Shown: positions 8,201 through 17,288, numbered from the stretch's first letter. The stretch: DNA of 64,000 bases from Nocardioidaceae bacterium (GCA_020636935.1 JACJWW010000007.1:38102-102101); one strand, 5' to 3'. The notes: a model not told the origin generated them from the sequence alone. Numbers and translations: made by a program.

Positions 8201-8563
8201 ATGACACACGGACACAACAACGCTCTGGGTGATTTTGGCCAGCATCGCGCCGAGCGTCACTTGGTGGCTCAAGGCATGGTCGTGCTCGACCGCAATTGGC
8301 GCTGCCATCAAGGCGAGCTTGATCTCGTCCTCCAAGATGGGCAGACGCTTGTCGCCTGCGAGGTCAAGACCCGTACCGACACCCGATTCGGTCATCCGTT
8401 AGCTGCGATCACGCCTGAAAAGTTTGATCGACTGCGGCGGTTGATCAGCATCTGGGCTCGGGAGCACGAGGTCAAGAGTCGAAGCATCCGCATTGATGCC
8501 GTCGCCGTGATCCGTCCGATTCAGGGGCCCACCACCATCGAGCACGTGCGTGGGGTGGCCTGA
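8201..8563 (+). CDS. yraN: UPF0102 (YraN) endonuclease-like protein
   Basis: A 120-residue protein of the YraN family with a restriction-endonuclease-like fold. ALGDFGQHRAERHLVAQGM, then GELDLVLQDGQTLVACEVKT with the D-(E/Q)-x-K type core (ELDL, EVKTR) are visible. The family is linked by neighbourhood to DNA uptake and processing. It heads a tightly coupled set: its stop overlaps the comM ATG by one base, and comM overlaps dprA by four. Confidence 0.9.
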   Translation: MTHGHNNALGDFGQHRAERHLVAQGMVVLDRNWRCHQGELDLVLQDGQTLVACEVKTRTDTRFGHPLAAITPEKFDRLRRLISIWAREHEVKSRSIRIDAVAVIRPIQGPTTIEHVRGVA

Positions 8564-10161
8564 TGTTCGCGCGCACCAGCACGGTCTCCTTGATTGGCGC
8601 GGTCGGACACGTGATCGACGTACAAGTCGATGCCAGCCCTGGGGTAGTCGGAGCCAAGGTCGTCGGTCGGGCCGACACTTCGATCAATGAGGCACGGGAG
8701 CGCTGTCGCAGTGCGATGGAAAACAGCAACTTCAGGTGGCCCAGCGACAAACGGTTGACCATCCTGCTCTCGCCTGCAGACATCCCCAAGCGGGGCCCGC
8801 ACTTTGATCTGGCGATCGCGATGGCGGTGATCGGTGCCTCCGAAGCGCAATTCCCCACGGAGTTGCTGGCTGACTGGGCGATGATCGGGGAGCTTACGCT
8901 CGACGGTCAACTGCGCAGCGTGCTCGGTGCGTTGCCAATGGTCATGGCCGTGGCCGCGCGCGGGATCAGCAAGGTGATCGTGCCTGAGCCGCAGGCTGCC
9001 GAGGCAGCTTTGGTCGAAGGCATCAAGGTTGTTGGAGTCAGATCTTTGCGCCAGGCGATTGCGGCCGTTACCGAGACTGAGTGGCCCGAAGCACCCGAAG
9101 TTGCGCCAGACAGCGGGGAACCGTTGATCAGGTGGCGAGGTGAGGAGCGTCTCCAAGACACCGACCTGGCTGATCTGCTCGGCATGGAAGACGCCAAGTT
9201 TGCCTTGGAGGTGGCCGCATCAGGTGGGCATCACTTGATGTTCACCGGCCCTAAGGGCGCCGGTAAGACGTCTTTGGCTGAGCGGCTGCCCACGATCTTG
9301 CCTGATCTTGATCGCGACGAGCAGTTGGAGCTCGCTGCAGTGCACTCCCTTGCTGGCGGCTTGCAGCCCGGTGCCCCATTGATTTCGCGGCCGCCCTTCC
9401 GCTCACCGCACCACTCGGCATCTCGTACGGCGATCCTCGGTGGCGGCACCGGGCGCGTCCGCCCGGGTGAGGTCAGCAAGGCTCATTTGGGCGTGCTCTT
9501 CCTTGATGAGTTTCCGCTGCTGCCTACCGACATCATCGAGGCCTTGCGTCAGCCTTTGGAGTCAGGGGAGATCAGCTTGTCGCGAGGTGAAGACGAGGCG
9601 ACCTTCCCTGCCCGAGGCATCGTGGTCTTGGCGGCCAACCCCTGCCCGTGCGGCGAATACCATCCTGCCAATCGCGACAATCCCTGCATCTGCACCGAAG
9701 TACGCCGCCGCGACTACCGCCGTAAGCTCTCCGGTCCGATTGCTGATCGGATCGACATTGCTCGTTTCGTCGAGCCTCAGTTGGGCGGAGGGCTGATCCT
9801 CGACCCGACGAGGCGCCCTGACAGCTCTCAGCTGGTCCGTGAGCGAGTGCAGGCCGCGCGACTCCGACAGCAGACTCGATATGCCGGCACCGATTGGCGC
9901 ATTAACGCCCATGTGCCCAGTGCTGCCCTACGTGAGCGCTGGCCGATGGAGATGGCAGCGATGCAGGCCCTCGATGTTGAGGTGCACCTTGGTCGGATCA
10001 CCCGACGTGGTGCCACCCGGGCCCATCGCCTTGCCTGGACTCTCGCCGACATGCGCGGGCTGCCCCAGCCCGGTGCCGCTGAGTTGGCGATCGCATTGGC
10101 CTTGAGGTCAGCGAAGCCTCTGGACCAAGCAGTCGTCGAACACTTCTGGAGCGTGGCATGA
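8563..10161 (+). CDS. comM: YifB/ComM-family Mg-chelatase-like AAA+ ATPase
   Basis: A 532-residue AAA+ protein. ComM-type helicases promote branch migration during integration of incoming DNA. The N-terminal Lon-substrate-like domain has LLSPADIPKRGPHFDLAIAM. The ATPase has Walker A FTGPKGAGKTSLAERL, Walker B VLFLDEFPLL and NPCPCG with further cysteines (Zn-ribbon-like CPCG...CIC). The YifB C-terminal domain follows. Its position between yraN and dprA supports a DNA-processing role. Whether the organism is competent cannot be told from here. Confidence 0.94.
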   Translation: MFARTSTVSLIGAVGHVIDVQVDASPGVVGAKVVGRADTSINEARERCRSAMENSNFRWPSDKRLTILLSPADIPKRGPHFDLAIAMAVIGASEAQFPTELLADWAMIGELTLDGQLRSVLGALPMVMAVAARGISKVIVPEPQAAEAALVEGIKVVGVRSLRQAIAAVTETEWPEAPEVAPDSGEPLIRWRGEERLQDTDLADLLGMEDAKFALEVAASGGHHLMFTGPKGAGKTSLAERLPTILPDLDRDEQLELAAVHSLAGGLQPGAPLISRPPFRSPHHSASRTAILGGGTGRVRPGEVSKAHLGVLFLDEFPLLPTDIIEALRQPLESGEISLSRGEDEATFPARGIVVLAANPCPCGEYHPANRDNPCICTEVRRRDYRRKLSGPIADRIDIARFVEPQLGGGLILDPTRRPDSSQLVRERVQAARLRQQTRYAGTDWRINAHVPSAALRERWPMEMAAMQALDVEVHLGRITRRGATRAHRLAWTLADMRGLPQPGAAELAIALALRSAKPLDQAVVEHFWSVA

Positions 10162-11291
10162 CTGAGTTGAGTGCAGAGAGAATGGCAAGGGCGGCTCTGA
10201 CGATGGTGGGGGAGCCCGGTGACCTTCGACTCACCAGACTGGTCCACGAGGTGGGAGGTGAAGAGGTCTGGAGTGGGCTGCGCAAGCAGCACCTCGGTGA
10301 TGAGATCGCCGGCAACCTGGCGGCCCGGATCGCTGCTGCTGACCCAGAGGCGATGTTGCGGGGAGTGGGGCGGCAGGGCATCCGTTTTGTCATCCCAGGC
10401 GATGAAGAGTGGCCCGATTGCTTGGACGATTTGGACTTCTGTGCGCCTTTGCATGAGCGCGGCGGGGTGCCCGTGGGGCTGTGGGTACGTGGCAACAAGC
10501 GCCTGTCCGAAGTGGTTGATTCGAGCGTGTCGATCGTGGGCTCGCGTTCGGCCACCACATACGGAGCCGAAGTCACCCGCCAACTCGCCTTGGAGTTGGC
10601 TCAAGAGGGATACGCCTCCGTGTCAGGTGCGGCCTATGGCATTGATCAGGCCGCCCACAGGGGCAGTCTGGTCGCAGGTGGCCAATCGGTCGCCTTGCTC
10701 TCTTGCGGTGTCGACCGGCCCTATCCGACCGCACACCGTGAGTTGCTTGACTGGATTGCCGAAAATGGCGCAGTCGTCTCAGAAGCACCTCCTGGAGCCT
10801 CGCCCACGAAGATCAGATTTCTGGCTCGCAACCGACTGATCGCGGCTCTAGGCAAAGGCGTTGTTGTCGTAGAGGCAGCGCTGCGCAGTGGTGCCCTCAA
10901 CACCGCCAACTGGGGCTTGGGCATCGGCCGTCCGGTGATGGGGGTGCCTGGTTCGATCACGAGCGCGCCCTCGAGCGGCGTACACCAACTGATCCGCAAC
11001 AAGGACGCAGCACTGGTCACGAGTGGTGCCGAAATCCTTGAGGTGATCAGCGAGATGGGTGAGCACATGCTGGCCTTCCCTCGTGAGGAACCAAAACCAC
11101 TTGACTTGCTGACCCTTGAGCAGCAACAGGTCTTTGACGCAGTGCCCTCCCGGAACTCCGTGTCGAGTGCTCAGATCAGTCGTACTGCGGGCCTCGCGCA
11201 GGGCAAGACCGAGTTGGCCCTACGAGAGTTGCAGATGCGTGGCCTGGTCTCGGGCGAAGACGGGCTTTGGTTGCTCTCCAGGTCTGGTTGA
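10158..11291 (+). CDS. dprA: DNA-processing protein DprA
   Basis: DprA protects incoming single-stranded DNA and loads RecA. The 377-residue protein has the Rossmann-like core: VSIVGSRSATTYGAEVT, VSGAAYGIDQAAHRG, LLSCGVDRPYP and FLARNRLIAALGKGVVVVE. A winged-helix DprA C-terminal domain follows (VSSAQISRTAGL). The ATG overlaps the comM stop (ATGA), so translation is likely coupled. Confidence 0.96.
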   Translation: MTELSAERMARAALTMVGEPGDLRLTRLVHEVGGEEVWSGLRKQHLGDEIAGNLAARIAAADPEAMLRGVGRQGIRFVIPGDEEWPDCLDDLDFCAPLHERGGVPVGLWVRGNKRLSEVVDSSVSIVGSRSATTYGAEVTRQLALELAQEGYASVSGAAYGIDQAAHRGSLVAGGQSVALLSCGVDRPYPTAHRELLDWIAENGAVVSEAPPGASPTKIRFLARNRLIAALGKGVVVVEAALRSGALNTANWGLGIGRPVMGVPGSITSAPSSGVHQLIRNKDAALVTSGAEILEVISEMGEHMLAFPREEPKPLDLLTLEQQQVFDAVPSRNSVSSAQISRTAGLAQGKTELALRELQMRGLVSGEDGLWLLSRSG

Positions 11292-11354
11292 GACAACCAG
11301 GCAGAGGCTGGTCGACCGGCTTGGTGAATACCAAGCATTGTCGATCGACTCACC

Positions 11355-11367
11355 TAGAGTGCGTGAG
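11355..11367 (+). promoter_or_regulatory. Leaderless-type -10 box of xerC
   Basis: TAGAGT at 11355-11360 is followed by 7 bases and GTG 11368. This spacing decides the start among GTG 11359, GTG 11368 and ATG 11398. Confidence 0.5.
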
Positions 11368-12297
11368 GTGGAGACATTCGCAGGTTTGAGCGAAGAGATG
11401 AGCGCGGCTCTGGCCGACTATGAGCGCCATCTCGCGTCTGAGCGTGACCTGTCGACCCATACCGTTAGAGCCTATGTCGGTGATGCGGCATCCCTACTTG
11501 AGCACGCACAGGCACTTGGCGTGGAGCAACTCGCCTCGTTTGACTTGCGTCTGTTGCGCAGTTGGTTAGCCAAACAACAGACCCTGGGTAAGGCGCGCGC
11601 AACGATGGCGCGCCGGGCCACCGCCGCACGGATGTTCACCGCGTGGGCTCACCGCACCGGACGCACCTCGGTCGATGTCGGGGTCAGTCTGGTCTCTCCC
11701 AAGGTGTCCAAGTCATTGCCGGCAACCCTGTCTCCAGATCAAGCACGAGCACTCTTGGAGGCTGCCTCAACGCGAGCTGATGACGGCTCACCGATCGGAG
11801 CCAGGGATGTTGCGATCTTAGAACTGCTCTATGCAACCGGCATCCGGGTCTCAGAGCTGACTGGCCTCGACGTGGATGATCTCGATCAGGAACGGCGGGT
11901 ATTGCGCGTGCTGGGCAAGGGGCGCAAGGAGCGCACGGTGCCATACGGCTTGCCAGCGCAGCGGGCACTGGCTCAATGGATCGAGGTGGCCCGACCGCAG
12001 TTGGTGGTTGCAGGAGCCGGGCCAGCGCTGTTCTTGGGCGCCCGGGGGCGCCGGATTGACCCACGAGCAGTGCGCACCCTGGTGCATGCCCGCCTGGCCG
12101 ATGTGCCCGGTGCTGCTGACTTCGGCCCGCACGGGCTGCGTCATACGGCTGCCACTCACTTGCTCGAAGGTGGCGCAGATCTGCGCACGGTGCAGGAGTT
12201 GCTCGGCCACTCTTCCTTGCAGACCACCCAGATCTACACCCACATCACCAACGACCGCTTGCGTTCGGCTTTCAAGCAGGCTCACCCGCGGGCCTGA
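11368..12297 (+). CDS. xerC: Tyrosine recombinase XerC
   Basis: XerC with XerD resolves chromosome dimers at dif. The 309-residue protein has the SAM-like core-binding domain (LADYERHLASERDLSTHTV). The catalytic domain has Arg in ATGIRVSELTGLDVDD, Lys in VLGKGRKERTVP, HGLRHTAATHLLEGG and LGHSSLQTTQIYTH with the nucleophilic Tyr. Length and position after dprA fit the host XerC rather than a phage integrase. The GTG start was chosen from its promoter spacing and the family length. Confidence 0.92.
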   Translation: METFAGLSEEMSAALADYERHLASERDLSTHTVRAYVGDAASLLEHAQALGVEQLASFDLRLLRSWLAKQQTLGKARATMARRATAARMFTAWAHRTGRTSVDVGVSLVSPKVSKSLPATLSPDQARALLEAASTRADDGSPIGARDVAILELLYATGIRVSELTGLDVDDLDQERRVLRVLGKGRKERTVPYGLPAQRALAQWIEVARPQLVVAGAGPALFLGARGRRIDPRAVRTLVHARLADVPGAADFGPHGLRHTAATHLLEGGADLRTVQELLGHSSLQTTQIYTHITNDRLRSAFKQAHPRA

Positions 12298-12311
12298 GCC
12301 GGGGGCTCAGG
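12293..12311. terminator. Bidirectional hairpin, xerC / M23 gene
   Basis: CCTGAGCC (12293-12300), loop GGG, GGCTCAGG (12304-12311) form a perfect 8-bp stem that contains both facing stop codons (TGA at 12295 and TCA at 12307). It has no T tract, so it may act with Rho or as an RNA-stabilising end. Confidence 0.5.
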
Positions 12312-12951
12312 GCAGGGGCAGGAGTCGCACCGGGAGATAGCCCACCAGTTGCAGCGGGTTGAGATAGCGCTCGCCCCTGATCAATCCCCAGTGCAGGCAG
12401 GCGCCCGGGAAGCAATGGCTCTGGCCCAAGAGTAGAGACCCGAGAGGCTGACCGGTCTTGACCTTTTGACCGACCTTCACAGATGCCGCGACGGGCTCGT
12501 AGGTCACCCGGAGGCCGCTGCCGATGTCTACGACTACTACGCCCTTGCCGGCAATTTTGCCCGCGAAGGTGACCGTGCCAGCCTTGGCGTTGAGCACTGC
12601 TCGCCCAGCACGCCCGGAGAGATCGACTCCTCGATGGCCCGCCTTCCAGCGCACCGACGGCGGCGCAAACCCTCGTACGACGCGTGGACGTGGGCTCAGC
12701 GGCCAAGCACCCTTGCCTGGACTTGCGTCTGTGCGCGGGGTCACCAGGGCTGGTTTGGGGGTGGGGGCTGAGCCAGATGAGGGAAGCTGGCCCAGCCCCA
12801 AGGAAGCGCTCATGCCGATCACCAGCGTGAGCCCCCAGGAGAGGGGGTGGTGGAGGACGGTGATGGTCAAGAAGGCGGCTCCCATGGCCCAACCCTGACC
12901 AAGTGGAGGGGGCGAATCCAGATGGCTGACAGATTTGTGGAAAACCACCAC
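12307..12951 (-). CDS. M23-family (LytM-like) peptidase
   Basis: A 214-residue protein with an N-terminal hydrophobic segment (about residues 23-50), so probably membrane-anchored or exported, and a C-terminal M23 domain. Zn ligands are in HRGVDLSGRAG and in SHCFPGACLHWGL. The latter lacks the usual HxH and reads CLH, with an extra HC upstream, which I recall as typical of this actinobacterial subgroup. M23 enzymes cut peptidoglycan cross-links or activate other hydrolases. It is divergent from rpsB, a conserved arrangement. An internal ATG at 12885 (MGAAFLTITV) is an equally good start. Confidence 0.85.
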   Translation of the reverse strand: MVVFHKSVSHLDSPPPLGQGWAMGAAFLTITVLHHPLSWGLTLVIGMSASLGLGQLPSSGSAPTPKPALVTPRTDASPGKGAWPLSPRPRVVRGFAPPSVRWKAGHRGVDLSGRAGRAVLNAKAGTVTFAGKIAGKGVVVVDIGSGLRVTYEPVAASVKVGQKVKTGQPLGSLLLGQSHCFPGACLHWGLIRGERYLNPLQLVGYLPVRLLPLP

Positions 12952-12993
12952 CTTGGTGGCGCCTGTGGACAGTTGTCGGTCAGCGCCGCCGTT

Positions 12994-13234
12994 TCGACAG
13001 CGATCCCCTTCTCCGGGTAGACTCGCGGCAGCAACTCACCCATGTGGGTTGACTTCGCACGCTTACAGACCGAGACCAGTGCTGCACTCCACAGTGCCGG
13101 GTCGCCCTCGGGCGAGAGTCCTCAGTCCCTTCGGGGTCGGGCTCCGCGCAAGCGTCAGGGCAGAGCCACCGGCTTTGCAACGAACTGAAAACCGGTTCGC
13201 GCCTGCGCGGACCACTAGTGGAAAGGGCTTCGGC
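12994..13234 (+). promoter_or_regulatory. rpsB promoter and long structured leader
   Basis: TCGACA (12994-12999), 18 bases, TAGACT (13018-13023) form a good promoter. This leaves a leader of about 200 bases before rpsB, with several short inverted pieces (e.g. cagtgctgcactccacagtg). A long leader fits autogenous control by S2, known for rpsB in other bacteria. No specific Rfam family was recognised. Confidence 0.5.
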
Positions 13235-14137
13235 ATGGCCGTCGTCACCATGCGTCAACTCCTCGAGAGTGGCGTGCATTTCGGGCACCAGACCCGTCGT
13301 TGGAATCCCAAGATGAAGCGCTTCATCATGACCGAGCGCAATGGCATCTACATCGTCGATCTGCAGCAGTCGCTGACCTATATCGACGCCTCCTATGCCT
13401 TCATCAAGGAGACCGTCGCCAAGGGCGGTTCGATCATGTTCGTGGGCACCAAGAAGCAGGCCCAGGAGGCCATCGCTGAGCAGGCCACTCGCGTCGGGAT
13501 GCCCTATGTCAACCAGCGTTGGCTTGGTGGCATGCTCACCAACTTCCAGACCGTGCACCAGCGGATCAACCGCCTCAAGGAGCTCGACGAGATCGACTTC
13601 GACAATGTGGCTGGATCCGGTCGCACCAAGAAGGAACTCCTGCAGATGAAGCGGGAGCGTGACAAGCTCAACAAGACCCTCGGTGGCATCCGCGACATGG
13701 TCCGCACCCCGAGTGCGGTGTGGATCGTGGACACCAACAAGGAGCACCTAGCGATCGAAGAGGCCCGCAAGCTGCGGATCCCGATCATCGCGATCCTTGA
13801 CACCAACTGCGACCCCGATGAGGTCGACTTCCCGATCCCGGGCAATGACGACGCCATCCGCGCGGTCGGCCTGCTCACCCGTGTTGTCGCCGACGCTGTT
13901 GCCGATGGCCTGATCGCCCGCTCAGGTGCCAAGGCCGCTGAGGGCGAAGACGCTGGCATTGGTGCCGATGAGCCGCTGGCTGACTGGGAGCGTGACCTGC
14001 TCGAAGGTGGCGCCGACAAGGCTGCTGACGAGGCGCCCGCAGCCGAAGCTGCAGCCGCCGACGCTGCTCCTGCTGAAGAAGCAAAGGCCGAGACCGCTGA
14101 GGCAAAGGCCGACGAGACCGAGAAGAAGGAAGACTGA
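13235..14137 (+). CDS. rpsB: 30S ribosomal protein uS2
   Basis: uS2 joins late to the 30S subunit. The 300-residue protein starts MAVVTMRQLLESGVHFGHQT and contains NGIYIVDLQQSL and WIVDTNKEHLAIEEARKLRI. The last 50 or so residues are an Ala/Glu/Lys tail absent from E. coli S2. ATG 13235 was chosen because similarity begins there. tsf follows after six bases, the universal rpsB-tsf pair. Confidence 0.97.
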   Translation: MAVVTMRQLLESGVHFGHQTRRWNPKMKRFIMTERNGIYIVDLQQSLTYIDASYAFIKETVAKGGSIMFVGTKKQAQEAIAEQATRVGMPYVNQRWLGGMLTNFQTVHQRINRLKELDEIDFDNVAGSGRTKKELLQMKRERDKLNKTLGGIRDMVRTPSAVWIVDTNKEHLAIEEARKLRIPIIAILDTNCDPDEVDFPIPGNDDAIRAVGLLTRVVADAVADGLIARSGAKAAEGEDAGIGADEPLADWERDLLEGGADKAADEAPAAEAAAADAAPAEEAKAETAEAKADETEKKED

Positions 14138-14143
14138 TCCCTG

Positions 14144-14956
14144 ATGGCAATTTCTGCTGCCGACGTCAAGAAGCTCCGTGACACCACTGGCGCGGGCATG
14201 ATGGACGCCAAGAAGGCCCTCGAAGAGACTGGCGGTGACTTCGACAAGGCCGTTGAGGTCTTGCGCGTCAAGGGCGCGGCCAAGGCCGCTAAGCGAGGCG
14301 CTGAGCGTGAGGCGACCTCCGGTCTCGTCGTCAACTCTGGTAGTGCCCTGGTCGAGCTGAAGAGCGAGACCGACTTCGTGGCCAAGAATGATGACTTCAT
14401 TGCCGCTGCCCAGCAGATTGCTGATGCAGCTGCCGCCAGCAAGACCGCCGATGCCGAGGCACTCAAGGCCGCGTCTCTTGGTGACAAGACCGTCGGAGAG
14501 GTCGTGGAAGGCCTCGCCGTCACCATTGGCGAGAAGATCGAGTTGGGTCAGGTCGCCTATTTCGACGGCAACACCGTGGTTTACATGCACAAGCGTGCCG
14601 CCGACCTGCCTCCGGCAGTCGGCGTACTCGTCGAGTACGACGGTGCTGACGCCGACGCCGCTCGGGGTGCAGCCATGCAGATCGCCGCGATGCGTCCGCA
14701 GTACCTAAACCGCGACGAGGTACCCGCTGACATCGTCGAGCGTGAGCGCTCGATTGCTGAGGCCACTGCCAAGGAAGAGGGCAAGCCAGAGCAGGCGATC
14801 GCCAAGATCACCGAGGGCCGTCTCAATGGCTTCTTCAAGGAGGTCGCCCTGTTGGATCAGCCTTCGGTGACCGACAACAAGAAGTCGGTCAAGCAGGTGC
14901 TTGATGAGGCCGGCGTCGAGATCAAGCGCTTCGCTCGCTTCGAGGTTGGCGCTTGA
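14144..14956 (+). CDS. tsf: Elongation factor Ts
   Basis: EF-Ts regenerates EF-Tu-GTP. The 270-residue protein has the N-terminal UBA-like domain (VKKLRDTTGAGMMDAKKAL) and the TDFVAKN motif that contacts the EF-Tu nucleotide site. Full length, with the start next to the rpsB stop. Confidence 0.97.
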   Translation: MAISAADVKKLRDTTGAGMMDAKKALEETGGDFDKAVEVLRVKGAAKAAKRGAEREATSGLVVNSGSALVELKSETDFVAKNDDFIAAAQQIADAAAASKTADAEALKAASLGDKTVGEVVEGLAVTIGEKIELGQVAYFDGNTVVYMHKRAADLPPAVGVLVEYDGADADAARGAAMQIAAMRPQYLNRDEVPADIVERERSIAEATAKEEGKPEQAIAKITEGRLNGFFKEVALLDQPSVTDNKKSVKQVLDEAGVEIKRFARFEVGA

Positions 14957-15063
14957 TCGTCTAGGTTTGGCCCAGACGTTAGTCATGGAGGAGGTCGGTG
15001 AAGATGCAGACAACAAGTCTCATCGCACCGGCCTTCTTCGCAATTTAAGAACAGGTGATTGGC

Positions 15064-15777
15064 ATGAGTGGCTACAAACGGGTCTTGTTGAAACTGTCCG
15101 GTGAGGTCTTCGGCGGGGGCAGCGTGGGCGTCGACCCCGAGGTCGTGCAGAAGATCGCCCGAGAGATCGCTGCCGTCCAGCGGGCGGGCATTGAGGTGGC
15201 AGTCGTCACTGGGGGTGGCAACTTCTTCAGAGGCGCGGAGTTGCAGCAACATGGCATGGACCGCGCGCGTGCCGACTACATGGGCATGCTCGGTATCGTG
15301 ATGAACTGCTTGGCCTTGCAGGACTTCTTGGAGAAAGAAGGCATCGAGACCCGGGTGCAGACCGCCATCACGATGGGTCAAGTTGCTGAGCCATACATCC
15401 CGCGCAAGGCGATCCGTCACCTCGAGAAGGGGCGGGTCGTCATCTTCGGTGCTGGCGCTGGCCTGCCGTACTTCTCCACCGACACAGTGGCCGCCCAGCG
15501 CGCCCTGGAGACCAAGTGCGAGGTCGTGCTGATGGCGAAGAGCGGGGTCGACGGGGTCTATGACGCAGATCCACGCAAAGACCCCAACGCCAAGAAATTC
15601 GAGCACCTCACCTTCGCTGAGGCCTTGCAGCGGGAGCTCAAGGTCGCCGATGCCACCGCCTTTGCATTGTGCATGGAGAACAGCCTGCCGATGGTGGTCT
15701 TCGGGATGGAGCCCGAGGGCAATATCTTGCGGGTGGTGCAGGGCGACCAGATCGGGACGCTGGTCAGCGCCAACTAA
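15064..15777 (+). CDS. pyrH: Uridylate kinase
   Basis: PyrH phosphorylates UMP to UDP. The 237-residue amino-acid-kinase-fold protein has YKRVLLKLSGEVFGGG, VTGGGNFFRGAEL, and the UMP/ATP sites GAGLPYFSTDTVAAQRA and SGVDGVYDADPR. ATG 15064 is preceded by AGGTGATT, which favours it over an in-frame GTG at 15055. It lies in the conserved tsf-pyrH-frr order. Confidence 0.96.
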   Translation: MSGYKRVLLKLSGEVFGGGSVGVDPEVVQKIAREIAAVQRAGIEVAVVTGGGNFFRGAELQQHGMDRARADYMGMLGIVMNCLALQDFLEKEGIETRVQTAITMGQVAEPYIPRKAIRHLEKGRVVIFGAGAGLPYFSTDTVAAQRALETKCEVVLMAKSGVDGVYDADPRKDPNAKKFEHLTFAEALQRELKVADATAFALCMENSLPMVVFGMEPEGNILRVVQGDQIGTLVSAN

Positions 15778-15843
15778 TCCGATAAGGCACACTTGACCCC
15801 GTACTGGCCGGGTCGAATGCAAGCGCGATGTAGGAGCGACGTA

Positions 15844-16401
15844 GTGATCAACGAAACCCTGAACGATGCCGACAAGAAGATGGCGAAGGCTGTCGAAGTC
15901 ACCCGTGAGGAGTTCGCTGCTATCCGGGCTGGTCGGGCCAACCCGCAGATGTTTGCCAAGTTGACCGCGGAGTACTACGGCACCCCCACCCCCGTGCAGC
16001 AGTTGGCCACCTTCACCGCCCCAGAGGCTCGGATCATCCTGGTGGCACCATTCGACGTCAGTGCGCTGGCCAATATCGAGAAGGCGATCCGCGAATCCGA
16101 CCTCGGGGTCAACCCCTCAAACGACGGCAAGGTGATCCGTTGTGTCTTCCCGGAGTTGACCGAGGAGCGGCGCAAGGAGTTCATCAAGGTCGCCAAGCAG
16201 AAGGCCGAAGAGGGCCGCATCTCGGTGCGCAATATCCGTCGTAATGCCAAGCAGGGCTTGGAGAAGATGGAGAAGGACGGCGAGGTCGGCAAGGACGATG
16301 TGGCTGCTGCGGAGAAGCGTCTTGAAGGGCTGACCAAGAAGCACACCGACCATATCGACGAGATGGTCAAGCACAAAGAGACCGAACTCCTCGAGGTCTG
16401 A
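15844..16401 (+). CDS. frr: Ribosome recycling factor
   Basis: RRF splits the post-termination ribosome with EF-G. The 185-residue protein contains AIRAGRANPQMFAKL, YYGTPTPVQQLA and NDGKVIRCVFPELTEERRKE, all conserved. GTG 15844 is chosen because GGAG at 15833-15836 is seven bases upstream and the length then matches the family; an upstream in-frame ATG at 15829 would add five residues. Confidence 0.95.
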   Translation: MINETLNDADKKMAKAVEVTREEFAAIRAGRANPQMFAKLTAEYYGTPTPVQQLATFTAPEARIILVAPFDVSALANIEKAIRESDLGVNPSNDGKVIRCVFPELTEERRKEFIKVAKQKAEEGRISVRNIRRNAKQGLEKMEKDGEVGKDDVAAAEKRLEGLTKKHTDHIDEMVKHKETELLEV

Positions 16402-16407
16402 GACCCG

Positions 16408-17280
16408 ATGTCGCAAGAGCCGAGTACGCCGCCGGTCAGCCCGCCCCAGAAGGACCACGGCCGCGCCGGGCGTGACCTGCCGAAGGCGATCGCGTCAGGT
16501 GTGACTTTGGGTGGCATCTTGGCGGTGACCCTGCTCTTCTTCGAGCCGGCCTTCATGGTGGTCGTGGCGATCGCTCTTGTGGTTGCAATCTGGGAGATGC
16601 ATCGGGGGCTGAGCGCTAAAGGCATTGACATCCCTGAGCAACCGCTCATGGTCGGCGGCGTGGTGATGCTGCTGTTGGCCTATGTGTGGGGTCCACCTGC
16701 GTTGGTGACAGCCACGGCGGTCACCTCGTTGGTGATCATGCTTTGGCTCCTTCGTAGAGGCGTGAGCGGTTTTGTGCAAAACGCCAGCGCCGCCATCTTC
16801 ACGTTGGTCTATGTGGCCTTGTTGATGTCATTTGTGGGCCTGATGCTCAATGAGTCGACCGACCTGGGCTATGACGCCGGGCAGCGCGGCATGATCACCT
16901 TCGTGCTGGTCACAGTGGTCTCAGATATCGGTGGCTATGTCGCGGGCGTGCTCTTTGGTAAACACCCCATGGCTCCGGTGATTTCGCCGAAGAAGTCCTG
17001 GGAGGGTTTCGTCGGCTCGCTGTTGTCTTGCGTGGGCGTTGGCGTGGCCATGGTCGTCTACTTCATGGATGGCGACTGGTGGGTCGGAATCTTGCTCGGG
17101 GTCAGCACCGCAGTCATGGCGACCCTTGGTGACCTCGTGGAGTCGGTGATGAAGCGCGACCTGGGCATCAAAGACATGAGCCAGATCATCCCTGGCCACG
17201 GTGGCCTGATGGATCGCCTCGACTCGCTCGTCGCCACGATCGCGCCGATCTGGCTGATTTTGCACTACTTGGTCTTCTGA
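16408..17280 (+). CDS. cdsA: Phosphatidate cytidylyltransferase (CDP-DAG synthase)
   Basis: CdsA makes CDP-diacylglycerol from phosphatidate and CTP for phospholipid synthesis. The 290-residue integral membrane protein has about seven hydrophobic segments. The signature is GDLVESVMKRDLGIKDMS followed by PGHGGLMDRLDS, with the catalytic carboxylates. Six bases separate it from frr. Its stop lies in a strong hairpin. Confidence 0.95.
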   Translation: MSQEPSTPPVSPPQKDHGRAGRDLPKAIASGVTLGGILAVTLLFFEPAFMVVVAIALVVAIWEMHRGLSAKGIDIPEQPLMVGGVVMLLLAYVWGPPALVTATAVTSLVIMLWLLRRGVSGFVQNASAAIFTLVYVALLMSFVGLMLNESTDLGYDAGQRGMITFVLVTVVSDIGGYVAGVLFGKHPMAPVISPKKSWEGFVGSLLSCVGVGVAMVVYFMDGDWWVGILLGVSTAVMATLGDLVESVMKRDLGIKDMSQIIPGHGGLMDRLDSLVATIAPIWLILHYLVF

Positions 17281-17288
17281 CCAAGTAG
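17265..17288 (+). terminator. Hairpin over the cdsA stop codon
   Basis: CTACTTGGTC (17265-17274), loop TTCT, GACCAAGTAG (17279-17288) form a perfect 10-bp stem containing the TGA stop. There is no T tract. It separates cdsA from the convergent cysN. Confidence 0.6.

Noticed and set aside
11116..11367. XerC starting upstream inside dprA
   Set aside because: The extension reads out of frame through dprA, lacks similarity, and the -10 box and family length fit GTG 11368.
12307..12951. M23 peptidase as catalytically dead because HxH reads CLH
   Set aside because: The HC...CLHWG pattern seems to be the norm of this actinobacterial subgroup, so a missing residue cannot be claimed from sequence alone.
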